This document shows, in pieces, positions 1 to 6,796 of a DNA stretch of 27,683 bases. Positions within the stretch are counted from its first letter, which is position 1; every line of letters begins with the position of its first letter. The notes under the pieces were generated by a model. That model ran no database searches. It worked only from the letters and a program-made list of their open reading frames with translations, and was not told where the DNA came from. The stretch comes from CBDDBX01 sp965225955 (GTDB taxonomy: Bacteria; Acidobacteriota; Aminicenantia; UBA2199): the NCBI GenBank assembly GCA_965225955.1, contig CBDDBX010000005.1, positions 1 to 27,683 of the forward strand. The letters run 5' to 3'. The translations under genes and the position numbers were made by a program.

Positions 1-191
1 TGATCCAGAATAATTACAATTCGATCGGGATACTTCACCTCTTTTATACCGATTTTTTTGAATGTTCCGGAAATGGCTGCTGCGTTATCGTGACTGAGAA
101 CATAATCTGGTTCTACAGATACAATTGCACCAGCATAAACATCCCGATTGGATTTTAAGCTGAACAGCTTCTCAACAAATGTTTTACCCAT
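1..191 (-). CDS. Aconitase / 3-isopropylmalate dehydratase large-subunit family protein, N-terminal fragment
   Basis: The gene runs leftward off the window, so only the first 63 codons are visible. The ATG (bases 189-191) follows AGGAG seven bases upstream. The start MGKTFVEKLF, then the segment with LSHDNAAAIS and the end RIVIILD, match the N-terminus of LeuC/homoaconitase-type [4Fe-4S] hydro-lyases, where an SHDN-like motif precedes a V/I-x-x-LDH segment. These enzymes isomerise 2- or 3-hydroxy acids in the cytosol, for example in leucine biosynthesis. The cluster cysteines and substrate residues lie outside the window. I therefore cannot separate LeuC from aconitase X, homoaconitase or dimethylmalate dehydratase. 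The family is fairly sure; the substrate is not. Confidence 0.72.
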   Translation of the reverse strand, partial: MGKTFVEKLFSLKSNRDVYAGAIVSVEPDYVLSHDNAAAISGTFKKIGIKEVKYPDRIVIILD

Positions 192-221
192 CCTTCAACT
201 CCTGTTTTTAATTAAAGAAAA

Positions 222-230
222 ATTCTAGCA
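222..230 (-). promoter_or_regulatory. Extended -10 promoter for the leftward aconitase-family gene
   Basis: Read on the minus strand this is TGCTAGAAT, an extended -10 (TGn plus a hexamer matching TATAAT at five of six). No good -35 is seen 17 bases upstream. Transcription would begin near 215, leaving a leader of about 24 bases that holds the AGGAG site. The same nine bases recur before the larC-like gene (22790-22798). Confidence 0.5.
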
Positions 231-830
231 GATTGAAAAAAAATATACATTAGAATATTTGAGATTTTTGATTTTTTGGCTTTTTAGAGCAATTTTACGT
301 ATATTTTTTCTGATTTTAAAGAGTAATCGGTAAAAATTAATCGATAAAAAAACCTGTTTTTCAAATTTTTACTGTGTTCTGGTTTGAAACTCAGAATTAT
401 CTTTTTGTTTTTGTTGGTAGATACGATTTTTGTTTTCCTGTCAAATAATAACAGATCAAGCTTTTGCAGACCTGTATTACCTGATAATTCAACTGAGATT
501 CCGGGAAGTTTCCGGGATAGTCAGAACCGGAATAATCAGTAATACGTATGCGGCTCTTTTCTTAAGAGAGAAGTTATTGAATAAGCTTAAATACTTCCAA
601 TACTTTTCTTTATATATAATAACTGAATAGATTATGAAGCTAAGAACTGTTCCAGTCCAGCATAATAAGAATTACTGATATGGATACAAAGATACGGGTG
701 TTATCTGTAGAATGTATCATAAATAAAATGGCACCGGCCAAAGAGACTATGCTTATAGAGGTTTTTAATTTGGATTCAAGGCATACTATATTATCCAAAT
801 AATATGAATTGCTGATTAATATTTCTGATT
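231..830. other. A+T-rich divergent intergenic region, no gene recognised
   Basis: This 600-base spacer separates the leftward aconitase-family gene from queA. It is rich in A and T runs. The small open frames in it (430-630 plus; 640-951 minus) have no convincing ribosome sites and no family I recognise. A weak A/T inverted repeat (GTAAAAATT near 330 and AATTTTTAC near 380) is present but carries little information. I see no RNA gene or repeat element. Confidence 0.5.
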
Positions 831-859
831 TTGACGATAAGCCTCTTATATAGTAGAAT
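831..859 (+). promoter_or_regulatory. Sigma-70-type promoter of queA, predicted leaderless
   Basis: The -35 is TTGACG (831-836), the spacer is 17 bases and the -10 is TAGAAT (854-859). Each hexamer matches consensus at five of six. Only six bases (860-865) separate the -10 from the queA ATG, so the expected transcription start is the A of the start codon. No Shine-Dalgarno sequence precedes this ATG, which fits a leaderless message. Confidence 0.65.
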
Positions 860-865
860 TCAGCG

Positions 866-1885
866 ATGAAATTGAGTGATTTTACATTTGAACTTCCAAA
901 CGACAGAATTGCAAGGTTTCCTGCTGAAACAAGAGAGGAATCACGTCTCATGGTTGTTGACAGGAAATCTGGTAATATAAGTCACCATAAATTCGGTGAA
1001 ATAACGGATCTTATTACTGAAGATGACTTTCTGGTAGTAAATAATACCAGAGTGGTGGCTGCCAAACTGTTCGGGCATATTGGAGAAAAAGGCGTAGAGG
1101 TACTTGTAATAAAAGACCTCGATGATAATTGTGCAGAAGTTTTTGCTCTTCCCGGCAAAAAGTTCAAACCCGGTGTCAGAGTTATCTTTGATAAAGGAGT
1201 TGAGGCTGAAGTTATAGAACTCGGGGAAAGAGGGAAAAGAATACTGAAATTCAACTGCTCAGGTGAAGAGTATTATAAGGCAGGTTATGCACCACTTCCT
1301 CCTTATATAAAAAGAAGAGGTAAAGAAGCCAGGGAATTTCAGGAGTACGATCTTGAGAGGTACCAGACAACCTTTGCTAAAGAAGGCAACTCTATTGCAG
1401 CTCCAACAGCGGGATTACATTTTACTGAAGATATCTATAAAGATATAAGAGGTTTTACAGATATTGTTGAAGTAAAGCTGAATGTGGGATTTGCTACCTT
1501 CCAGTCAATAGAAGTTGAAAACCTTGAGGAGCATAAGATGGGTAGGGAATATATAACGGTTCCCCGGGCCTCATCAGAGAGAATTACAGAACTTCGTAAA
1601 ACAAAGAAGCTTATTGCTACAGGAACAACATCAGTGAGATCACTTGAAACCTATGCTCTTCTTGAAGAGAAGCGTGAAGATTTCAGTTCAGAGTTGTTTA
1701 TATACCCGGGATTCAGATTTCAGATGGTGGACAGATTAATTACCAATTTCCATCTTCCGGGATCGTCCCTTTTTGTTCTTACTTCTGCTTTCGGTGGAGT
1801 TGAACTCATAAGAGAAGCTTACAGGATCGCTATTGCTGATGGGTACAGGTTTTTCTCTTATGGAGATGCCATGTTTATACGATGA
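866..1885 (+). CDS. queA: S-adenosylmethionine:tRNA ribosyltransferase-isomerase QueA
   Basis: QueA transfers and isomerises the ribosyl group of S-adenosylmethionine onto preQ1-modified tRNA to give epoxyqueuosine, a late step of queuosine synthesis at the wobble base of GUN anticodons. The 339-residue length is normal. Visible family motifs include VVNNTRV near residue 60, YAPLPPYIKR near 140, AAPTAGLHFT near 180, TTSVRSLE near 255, ITNFHLPGSS near 295 and the C-terminal RFFSYGDAM. The usual LHVGxGTF reads LNVGFATF here, a mild departure. tRNA-Tyr(GUA), a queuosine substrate, lies about 270 bases downstream. The start is fixed by the MKLSDF N-terminus, as there is no ribosome-binding site. 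Other queuosine genes are not in the window. Confidence 0.96.
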   Translation: MKLSDFTFELPNDRIARFPAETREESRLMVVDRKSGNISHHKFGEITDLITEDDFLVVNNTRVVAAKLFGHIGEKGVEVLVIKDLDDNCAEVFALPGKKFKPGVRVIFDKGVEAEVIELGERGKRILKFNCSGEEYYKAGYAPLPPYIKRRGKEAREFQEYDLERYQTTFAKEGNSIAAPTAGLHFTEDIYKDIRGFTDIVEVKLNVGFATFQSIEVENLEEHKMGREYITVPRASSERITELRKTKKLIATGTTSVRSLETYALLEEKREDFSSELFIYPGFRFQMVDRLITNFHLPGSSLFVLTSAFGGVELIREAYRIAIADGYRFFSYGDAMFIR

Positions 1886-1944
1886 ATTTATGGTATAACA
1901 AACAGGACTGTAAATGAAAAATTATACAAAATTAAAAAAAAGTC

Positions 1945-1973
1945 TTGCGCTACCGGGCTTTTTATAATATAAT
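1945..1973 (+). promoter_or_regulatory. Promoter of the tRNA-tuf-rpoBC super-operon
   Basis: TTGCGC (1945-1950), a 17-base spacer and a perfect TATAAT (1968-1973) lie 90 bases before the first tRNA. The start should fall near 1980. This is the best-matching promoter upstream of the tRNA cluster and of the uninterrupted rightward gene series that ends at 15667. I found no comparably good internal promoter by eye, though one could exist. Confidence 0.6.
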
Positions 1974-2062
1974 CCCAAAAGTCAGGTGGAAGAAACCAAA
2001 CGCACTGTGTTGACTCAGAGACAATACTGTGCTGAAGTTGCTTCACTTGATAAAGTGCTAGT

Positions 2063-2135
2063 GCTGGCATAGCTCAGTTGGTAGAGCAGCTGATTTGTAA
2101 TCAGCAGGTCGGGGGTTCGAGTCCCTCTGCCAGCT
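2063..2135 (+). tRNA. tRNA-Thr (anticodon TGT)
   Basis: The 73-base cloverleaf has acceptor GCTGGCA/TGCCAGC, a normal D arm, anticodon stem GCTGA/TCAGC around loop TTTGTAA, T loop TTCGAGT and discriminator T. The TGT anticodon reads ACA and probably ACG. The 3' CCA is not encoded. It is the first of four tRNAs before tuf, the same Thr-Tyr-Gly-Thr-tuf order known from the E. coli tufB operon. Confidence 0.97.
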
Positions 2136-2153
2136 TTTGTTTTGATAGTGTAT

Positions 2154-2235
2154 GGGCAGGTTCCAGAGCGGTCAAATGGGACGGGCTGTAAACCCGTTGA
2201 CTTCGTCTTCGGTGGTTCGAATCCGCCCCTGCCCA
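2154..2235 (+). tRNA. tRNA-Tyr (anticodon GTA)
   Basis: This is an 82-base class II tRNA with a long variable arm. The acceptor stem is GGGCAGG/CCTGCCC and the anticodon loop is CTGTAAA. The discriminator is A and CCA is not encoded. Its GUA anticodon is a substrate for queuosine modification, which links it functionally to the upstream queA. Confidence 0.96.
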
Positions 2236-2243
2236 ATATATAT

Positions 2244-2316
2244 GCGGGAGTAGCTCAGCTGGCAGAGCGTTAGCCTTCCAAGCTATCGGTCGCGAGTTCG
2301 AACCTCGTCTCCCGCT
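2244..2316 (+). tRNA. tRNA-Gly (anticodon TCC)
   Basis: The 73-base cloverleaf has acceptor GCGGGAG/CTCCCGC and loop CTTCCAA. The anticodon stem TTAGC/GCTAT pairs at four positions but leaves a T-T mismatch at the 27-43 pair. The discriminator is T and CCA is not encoded. Confidence 0.95.
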
Positions 2317-2321
2317 TATAT

Positions 2322-2394
2322 GCCCTCGTAGCTCAGCTGGCAGAGCGCATCCTTGGTAAGGATGAGGTCACCAGTTCAAGTCTGGTCGAGGGCT
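2322..2394 (+). tRNA. tRNA-Thr (anticodon GGT)
   Basis: The 73-base cloverleaf has acceptor GCCCTCG/CGAGGGC, a perfect anticodon stem CATCC/GGATG around TTGGTAA, and discriminator T without encoded CCA. The GGT anticodon reads ACC and ACU, complementing the TGT isoacceptor at the head of the same cluster. Confidence 0.97.
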
Positions 2395-2441
2395 AATATA
2401 AGTTTATTTGTTATTAATAGAATAAATTAAGGAGGCAGGTG

Positions 2442-3644
2442 ATGGCCAAAGAAAAATTTGATAGGAGTAAGCCCCATTTAAACATAGGTACTATCGGTCA
2501 CGTTGACCATGGTAAAACAACTCTCACAGCAGCTATTACTAAAGTTCTGAGTAAGGCTGAAGGCTCCAACGTTGATTACAGAGACTTCTGGAGTATCGAT
2601 AACGCTCCTGAGGAAAAAGAAAGAGGAATCACAATCCAGATTTCACACGTTGAGTACGATACAAAAACACGTCATTATGCTCACATTGACTGTCCTGGTC
2701 ATGCTGACTACGTTAAAAACATGATTACCGGTGCTGCACAGATGGACGGTGCTATTCTTGTTTGTAGTGCTACAGATGGTCCAATGCCACAGACCAGAGA
2801 ACATATCCTTCTCGCAAGACAGGTTAACGTTCCTAAACTGGTTGTGTTCATGAATAAATGCGACATGGTTGATGACGAAGAAATTCTTGACCTTGTTGAA
2901 CTCGAAATCAGAGAACTTCTCTCAGAATATGATTTCCCAGGTGATGACATTCCGGTAACAAGAGGTAGTGCTCTTAAAGCTATGGAAAATGATGATCCTG
3001 CAGATGCTGAGTGGAACTCAAACATCATGGAACTTATGGGAACTGTTGATGAATACATCGATCTTCCTGCAAGACCAGTTGATCTTGACTTTATTATGCC
3101 AATTGAAGACGTATTCACAATCAGTGGTCGTGGTACAGTTGTTACAGGTAGAGTTGAAAGAGGTATCGTAACTGTTGGTGACGAAATTGAAATCGTTGGT
3201 ATCAGAGACACCCAGAAAAAAGTTGTAACCGGCGTTGAAATGTTCAAGAAACTTCTTGATCAGGGTGAAGCTGGAGATAACATTGGTGTTCTTCTGCGTG
3301 GTACAGACAGAGATGATGTTGAAAGAGGCATGGTTCTGGCTAAAGCTGGTTCAATTACTCCACACACTAAATTCAAAGCTGAAGTTTATGTTCTGTCAAA
3401 AGATGAAGGCGGACGTCATACTCCATTTGTAAGTGGTTACAGACCTCAGTTCTTCTTCCGTACAACAGACGTAACAGGAAGTGTTTCACTGAATGAAGGC
3501 GTTGAAATGGTAATGCCTGGTGATAATGCAACATTTAATATCGATCTTATAACTCCTATCGCTATGGAGAAGGGTCTCAAGTTCGCTATCCGTGAAGGTG
3601 GAAGAACCATCGGTGCTGGTAGTGTTACTGAAATTCTTGACTAG
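2442..3644 (+). CDS. tuf: Elongation factor Tu
   Basis: EF-Tu is the GTPase that delivers aminoacyl-tRNA to the ribosome. The protein has 400 residues, a normal length. The GTP-binding motifs are clear: GHVDHGKT at 19-26, DCPGH at 83-87, NKCD at 138-141 and GSAL near 175. Domains 2 and 3 follow, with GRGTVVTGRVERG and the C-terminal GAGSVTEILD region. A GTG three bases upstream is in frame, but the AAGGAGG at 2429-2435 sits six bases before the ATG at 2442, so I choose the ATG. The gene lies directly behind four tRNAs and is probably processed from the same transcript. Expression is likely high. Confidence 0.98.
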   Translation: MAKEKFDRSKPHLNIGTIGHVDHGKTTLTAAITKVLSKAEGSNVDYRDFWSIDNAPEEKERGITIQISHVEYDTKTRHYAHIDCPGHADYVKNMITGAAQMDGAILVCSATDGPMPQTREHILLARQVNVPKLVVFMNKCDMVDDEEILDLVELEIRELLSEYDFPGDDIPVTRGSALKAMENDDPADAEWNSNIMELMGTVDEYIDLPARPVDLDFIMPIEDVFTISGRGTVVTGRVERGIVTVGDEIEIVGIRDTQKKVVTGVEMFKKLLDQGEAGDNIGVLLRGTDRDDVERGMVLAKAGSITPHTKFKAEVYVLSKDEGGRHTPFVSGYRPQFFFRTTDVTGSVSLNEGVEMVMPGDNATFNIDLITPIAMEKGLKFAIREGGRTIGAGSVTEILD

Positions 3645-3653
3645 TAATTAGAC

Positions 3654-3821
3654 ATGGCTAAGAGCGATAAGAGAATTAAAATAACTCTTAAGTGCAGTGA
3701 ATGTAGTGAAAAAAATTACACTACATTCAAGAACAAATCAAATACAACTGACAAGTTGAATTTGAAAAAGTATTGTTCACGGTGCCGTGTACGCACCTTG
3801 CATAAGGAGGTTAAAATATAG
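3654..3821 (+). CDS. rpmG: 50S ribosomal protein L33 (zinc-binding form)
   Basis: This 55-residue basic protein, MAKSDKRIKI and onward, is L33 of the large subunit. It keeps both cysteine pairs (C14-x-x-C17 and C41-x-x-C44), so it is the zinc-binding C+ type. The start has only a weak ribosome site nine bases after the tuf stop, suggesting coupled translation. The stop codon TAG (3819-3821) overlaps the first two bases of tRNA-Trp: maturation of that tRNA by RNase P would cut inside this stop codon. A strong AAGGAGG at 3804-3810 lies inside the last codons with no start codon at a useful distance. Confidence 0.95.
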   Translation: MAKSDKRIKITLKCSECSEKNYTTFKNKSNTTDKLNLKKYCSRCRVRTLHKEVKI

Positions 3822-3892
3822 GTCAGTAGTTCAATTGGTAGAGCACCGGTCTCCAAAACCGGCTGTTGGGGGTTCGAGCCCCTCCTGACCTG
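3820..3892 (+). tRNA. tRNA-Trp (anticodon CCA)
   Basis: The 73-base cloverleaf has acceptor AGGTCAG/CTGACCT, anticodon stem CCGGT/ACCGG around loop CTCCAAA, T loop TTCGAGC and discriminator G, as expected for tryptophan. The 3' CCA is not encoded. Its first two bases are the last two bases of the rpmG stop codon. The rpmG-trnW-secE-nusG order is common in bacteria; the overlap is the unusual part. Confidence 0.97.
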
Positions 3893-3910
3893 TGTTTTAA
3901 AACGCAAGAT

Positions 3911-4120
3911 ATGAAAAAAGAGAATTTGATAAATCGGGTAAAAAGATATCTGGCAGAGGTTAAAGGTGAGCTGAAAAAGGTCACCTGGCCTTCAAAGCCT
4001 GATATGTATAAAACCACAATTGCGGTTGTGGTTTCTTCGCTGATTTTTGGTATTTATCTGTTTCTTGTGGATTACGGCTTTTCGAATTTATTCAATTCGG
4101 TAATAGATCTGTTCAAATAA
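3911..4120 (+). CDS. secE: Preprotein translocase subunit SecE
   Basis: SecE clamps SecY in the SecYEG channel of the inner membrane. This is the short 69-residue form. It has a basic amphipathic N-terminal helix, the family signature EVKGELKKVTWPSK near residues 16-29, and one membrane segment (about residues 36-53, rich in I, V, F and L). The start follows the tRNA-Trp 3' end by 18 bases and has no strong ribosome site, so initiation may depend on release of the tRNA. Confidence 0.96.
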   Translation: MKKENLINRVKRYLAEVKGELKKVTWPSKPDMYKTTIAVVVSSLIFGIYLFLVDYGFSNLFNSVIDLFK

Positions 4121-4147
4121 TTCATCTTAAAAAAGGATAGAAGCACT

Positions 4148-4672
4148 ATGGAATGGTTTATTATACACGTTTTTTCCGGTTCTGAAGAATTTGTTGTAAA
4201 GGCTCTTGATGAGAAGATTCGCAAGTTCGGAATGCAGGAACAGATAGAAGAAATAGTTATCCCTAAAGAAAATGTCATTGAAATCAAAGACGGAAAAAAG
4301 GTTATCAGTGAGAAGAGATCATTCCCCGGCTATATTCTTGTAAAGATGATAATGAATGATAAAAACTGGTACTTTGTGCGTAACACGCCCAAAGTTACCG
4401 GTTTTGTCGGAGCCGGTAAGAAACCGAAACCCCTTACTGAAAAAGAAGTTTCCACCATCCTCAAACATATTGAGGCTACACAGGAAACACCAAAACCTAA
4501 GTATCACTTTGATGTCGGCGAAGCTGTTAAGATTATTGACGGCCCGTTCCTTAACTTCAACGGTGTAGTTGATGAAGTTGATGAGGATAAGGGCATACTC
4601 AAAGTAACCGTAACAATTTTTGGCAGACCTACGCCCGTTGATTTGAATTTTCTTCAGGTTGAAAAAATTTAG
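4148..4672 (+). CDS. nusG: Transcription termination/antitermination protein NusG
   Basis: NusG binds RNA polymerase through its N-terminal NGN domain and Rho or ribosomal S10 through its C-terminal KOW domain. The 174-residue length is typical. The NGN domain starts at MEWFIIHVFSG and holds KRSFPGYILVKM near residues 57-68 and VRNTPKVTGFVG near 78-89. The KOW domain is near 119-174, with VGEAVKIIDGPFLNFNG and a final VDLNFLQVEK. An AAAAGG site precedes the ATG. Its place between secE and rplK is the standard order. Confidence 0.97.
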   Translation: MEWFIIHVFSGSEEFVVKALDEKIRKFGMQEQIEEIVIPKENVIEIKDGKKVISEKRSFPGYILVKMIMNDKNWYFVRNTPKVTGFVGAGKKPKPLTEKEVSTILKHIEATQETPKPKYHFDVGEAVKIIDGPFLNFNGVVDEVDEDKGILKVTVTIFGRPTPVDLNFLQVEKI

Positions 4673-4682
4673 GAGATAAGAT

Positions 4683-5123
4683 ATGGCAGGAAAAAAAAAA
4701 CAGGTAGTAACAAGTTTCAAGCTCCAGCTTCCTGCAGGTAAAGCAACTCCAGCACCACCAGTAGGTCCTGCGTTGAGTCAGCACGGTCTCAACATCATGG
4801 ACTTCGTGAACCAGTTCAACAAGGCAACTGCCAAAATGGAAGATGGCATGGTTGTACCGGCAGAAGTGTTCGTACATCCAGACAAAACTTTCACTCTGGC
4901 TCTTAAAACTCCTCCGGCATCCTATCTGCTCAAAAAAGCAGCAGGTATTATGAAAGGATCCGGTGAGCCCAATAAAGAAAAAGTTGGAAAGGTTACCCAG
5001 GCTCAGCTGGAAGAAATTGCTAAAGTAAAATTACCTGATCTAAATACCAATGATGTTGACCAGGCTAAAAAGATTATTGCTGGTACTGCAAAGAATATGG
5101 GACTGGAGATAAAGAATGGCTAG
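4683..5123 (+). CDS. rplK: 50S ribosomal protein L11
   Basis: L11 forms the base of the ribosomal stalk with 23S rRNA helices 43-44, and is involved in GTPase-factor function and stringent signalling. The protein has 146 residues. The N-terminal domain shows KLQLPAGKATPAPPVGPALS with the proline-rich switch. The C-terminal rRNA-binding domain holds PPASYLLKKAAG and ends NMGLEIKNG. AGGAGA precedes the ATG by five bases. The 3' end overlaps rplA by eight bases, so translation of the two is probably coupled. Confidence 0.98.
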   Translation: MAGKKKQVVTSFKLQLPAGKATPAPPVGPALSQHGLNIMDFVNQFNKATAKMEDGMVVPAEVFVHPDKTFTLALKTPPASYLLKKAAGIMKGSGEPNKEKVGKVTQAQLEEIAKVKLPDLNTNDVDQAKKIIAGTAKNMGLEIKNG

Positions 5124-5811
5124 AAGAGGAAAGGCATACTTAAAAGCGCGGGAAAGAGTTGAAAAGAGAGAGTATCCCGTTACTGAAGCAGTTGATCTGC
5201 TCAAAGAGATCAAAAGCACAAAATTTGATGAATCAGTAGACATCTCTATCAGACTCGGAGTAGATCCCAAGTATCCTGAGCAGATGGTACGTGGAACTGT
5301 AACTTTGCCACATGGAACAGGAAGAACAAAAAAAGTTCTTGTTATTGCAAATGGTGAAAAAGTTAAGGAAGCGGAAGCTGCTGGTGCTGATTTTGCCGGC
5401 GCTGAAGAGATTGTTGAGAAAATTCAGAGTGAAAACTGGTTCGATTTTGATGTAATAGTTGCAACTCCTGATATGATGCGTCATCTTGGTAAACTTGGTA
5501 AAGTTCTTGGTCCAAAAGGTCTGATGCCAAGTCCTAAAGCAGGAACAGTTACCATGAATGTTAAAGATGCTGTTGAAGAGATCAAAAAAGGTAGAATTGA
5601 GTTCAAGGTTGACAAAACCGGAATCGTAAATTCAACTATTGGTAAAATCTCTTTTGAAAGTGGAAATATCGTTGACAACGCAAAGTATTTCATGAGTGCC
5701 ATTCTGAAAGCAAAACCAGCTTCTCTGAAGGGCAGATATGTTCATTCTATCCATGTCAGCTCTACAATGAGTCCATCCGTCAAACTGGAAATCAACGAGT
5801 TTGAGGCATAA
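5116..5811 (+). CDS. rplA: 50S ribosomal protein L1
   Basis: L1 builds the mobile L1 stalk at the E site and in many bacteria represses its own rplKA message. The 231-residue length is normal. Motifs include FDESVDISIRLGVDPK near residue 38, VRGTVTLPHGTG near 60, GKLGKVLGPKGLMPSPK near 124 and KGRIEFKVDKTG near 156. The ATG lies inside rplK in another frame, giving an eight-base overlap, with GGAGA as ribosome site inside the rplK tail. Confidence 0.98.
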   Translation: MARRGKAYLKARERVEKREYPVTEAVDLLKEIKSTKFDESVDISIRLGVDPKYPEQMVRGTVTLPHGTGRTKKVLVIANGEKVKEAEAAGADFAGAEEIVEKIQSENWFDFDVIVATPDMMRHLGKLGKVLGPKGLMPSPKAGTVTMNVKDAVEEIKKGRIEFKVDKTGIVNSTIGKISFESGNIVDNAKYFMSAILKAKPASLKGRYVHSIHVSSTMSPSVKLEINEFEA

Positions 5812-5822
5812 AGGAGATCATC

Positions 5823-6362
5823 ATGGCAAGCGAAATGGTTTTGAATGAAAAGAAAGAGCGTATTCAGGAATTAGCTTCAATATTTGAAAGTAACGGTGTT
5901 TATCTCTTTGACTACAGAGGTCTCAGTGTTAACGAGATGGAAACTCTCAGAAACACAGTTAAAGAGCTTGATGGTAACGTACAGGTTATCAAAAACAGAC
6001 TTGCTATCAAATATTTTGAAGGTAAAGGTCTTGAACATGGCAGAGAGCTTTTCAATGGTCCTATGGCCGTTGTGTACAGTGGCGAAAAATTCGTTGAAGT
6101 AGCAAAAGCTCTGGTTGAATTCGAAAAAGAAAGTAAAAAGATAGCAATTAAGTCAGGTTTTATTGAAACCAATTTTGTTGAAAAAGAACAGATTGTTGCA
6201 GTTTCAAAACTACCTGGAAGAGAACAGCTTATGGGTCAGTTCGCATTCTCAGTGGCTATGCCGCTTAAGAAATGGGGAATGGCACTGTCTGCGCCTCTCA
6301 CTAATATGCTTGTTTTATTGAAAAATTTAAAAGATAAAAAAGAAGAAGAAGGAGAAAAATGA
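5823..6362 (+). CDS. rplJ: 50S ribosomal protein L10
   Basis: L10 anchors the L7/L12 dimers to the stalk base. The protein has 179 residues. The N-terminal rRNA/L11-binding part includes YRGLSVNEMETLRN near 31 and KNRLAIKYF near 58. The C-terminal helix that binds L12 is followed by the charged tail KDKKEEEGEK. AGGAG precedes the ATG by six bases. Only 11 bases separate it from rplA, so there is no room for a long L10 autoregulatory leader here. The stop TGA overlaps the rplL ATG by one base. Confidence 0.97.
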   Translation: MASEMVLNEKKERIQELASIFESNGVYLFDYRGLSVNEMETLRNTVKELDGNVQVIKNRLAIKYFEGKGLEHGRELFNGPMAVVYSGEKFVEVAKALVEFEKESKKIAIKSGFIETNFVEKEQIVAVSKLPGREQLMGQFAFSVAMPLKKWGMALSAPLTNMLVLLKNLKDKKEEEGEK

Positions 6363-6751
6363 TGGCTGAAATTAAAAAGGAAGATTTTTTCAAACATCTT
6401 GATAATCTTACAGTACTGGAACTCTCAGAGTATATTAAAGAATTTGAAGAAAGATATGGAATTAAAGCTGAAATGGCTGCTATGCCTGTAGCTGGTGCTG
6501 CTCCTGTAGCTGGTGGCGCTGCTGAAGCTGCTGAAGAAAAAACGGATTTTGATGTAGTTCTTAAGGCTGTTGGCCCTAAAAAGATCAACGTTATCAAAAT
6601 CGTTAGAGAAGTAACTGATCTCGGCCTGAAAGAAGCTAAAGAAGTTGTAGACGGAGCACCTGCTGATGTTAAGAAAGGCGTCTCAAAAGAAGAAGCTGAA
6701 GAGATAAAGAAGAAGTTCGAAGAAGTGGGAGCGGAAATCGAAATTAAATAA
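6362..6751 (+). CDS. rplL: 50S ribosomal protein L7/L12
   Basis: L7/L12 is the multi-copy stalk protein that recruits translational GTPases. It has 129 residues: an N-terminal dimerisation/L10-binding domain, an alanine/glycine/proline hinge near residues 40-58 (VAGAAPVAGGAAEAAEE), and the C-terminal domain with KINVIKIVREVT, GLKEAKEVVDGAP and a final GAEIEIK. Two ATGs are adjacent (6359 and 6362). AAGGAG at 6349-6354 is seven bases from the second and only four from the first, so I use 6362, which overlaps the rplJ stop by one base. Confidence 0.97.
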   Translation: MAEIKKEDFFKHLDNLTVLELSEYIKEFEERYGIKAEMAAMPVAGAAPVAGGAAEAAEEKTDFDVVLKAVGPKKINVIKIVREVTDLGLKEAKEVVDGAPADVKKGVSKEEAEEIKKKFEEVGAEIEIK

Positions 6752-6761
6752 CCCCGTGTTG

Positions 6762-6787
6762 TCAATTTTCAAATAAAAAAAAATTGA
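6762..6787 (+). other. A/T-only stem-loop between rplL and rpoB
   Basis: TCAATTTT (6762-6769) pairs perfectly with AAAATTGA (6780-6787) around a ten-base loop. The stem has only two G-C pairs and would be weak. Its place matches where several bacteria keep an attenuator or RNase III site that sets the ratio of ribosomal protein to polymerase. That role is only a guess here. Confidence 0.25.
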
Positions 6788-6796
6788 AGGGAAATA

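Noticed and set aside
430..630. 66-codon open frame in the spacer before queA
   Set aside because: No ribosome-binding site, no recognisable family, and composition like the surrounding spacer.
640..951. 103-codon minus-strand frame with a hydrophobic tail before queA
   Set aside because: It overlaps the queA start and promoter, has no ribosome site, and its hydrophobic end alone is weak evidence. A decayed 3' end of a membrane protein gene cannot be excluded.
2015..2236. Minus-strand frame across tRNA-Thr and tRNA-Tyr
   Set aside because: It is the complement of two tRNA genes, a well-known source of false protein calls.
3716..4017. Minus-strand frames across rpmG, tRNA-Trp and secE
   Set aside because: They are shadows of the tRNA and of two clear genes on the other strand.
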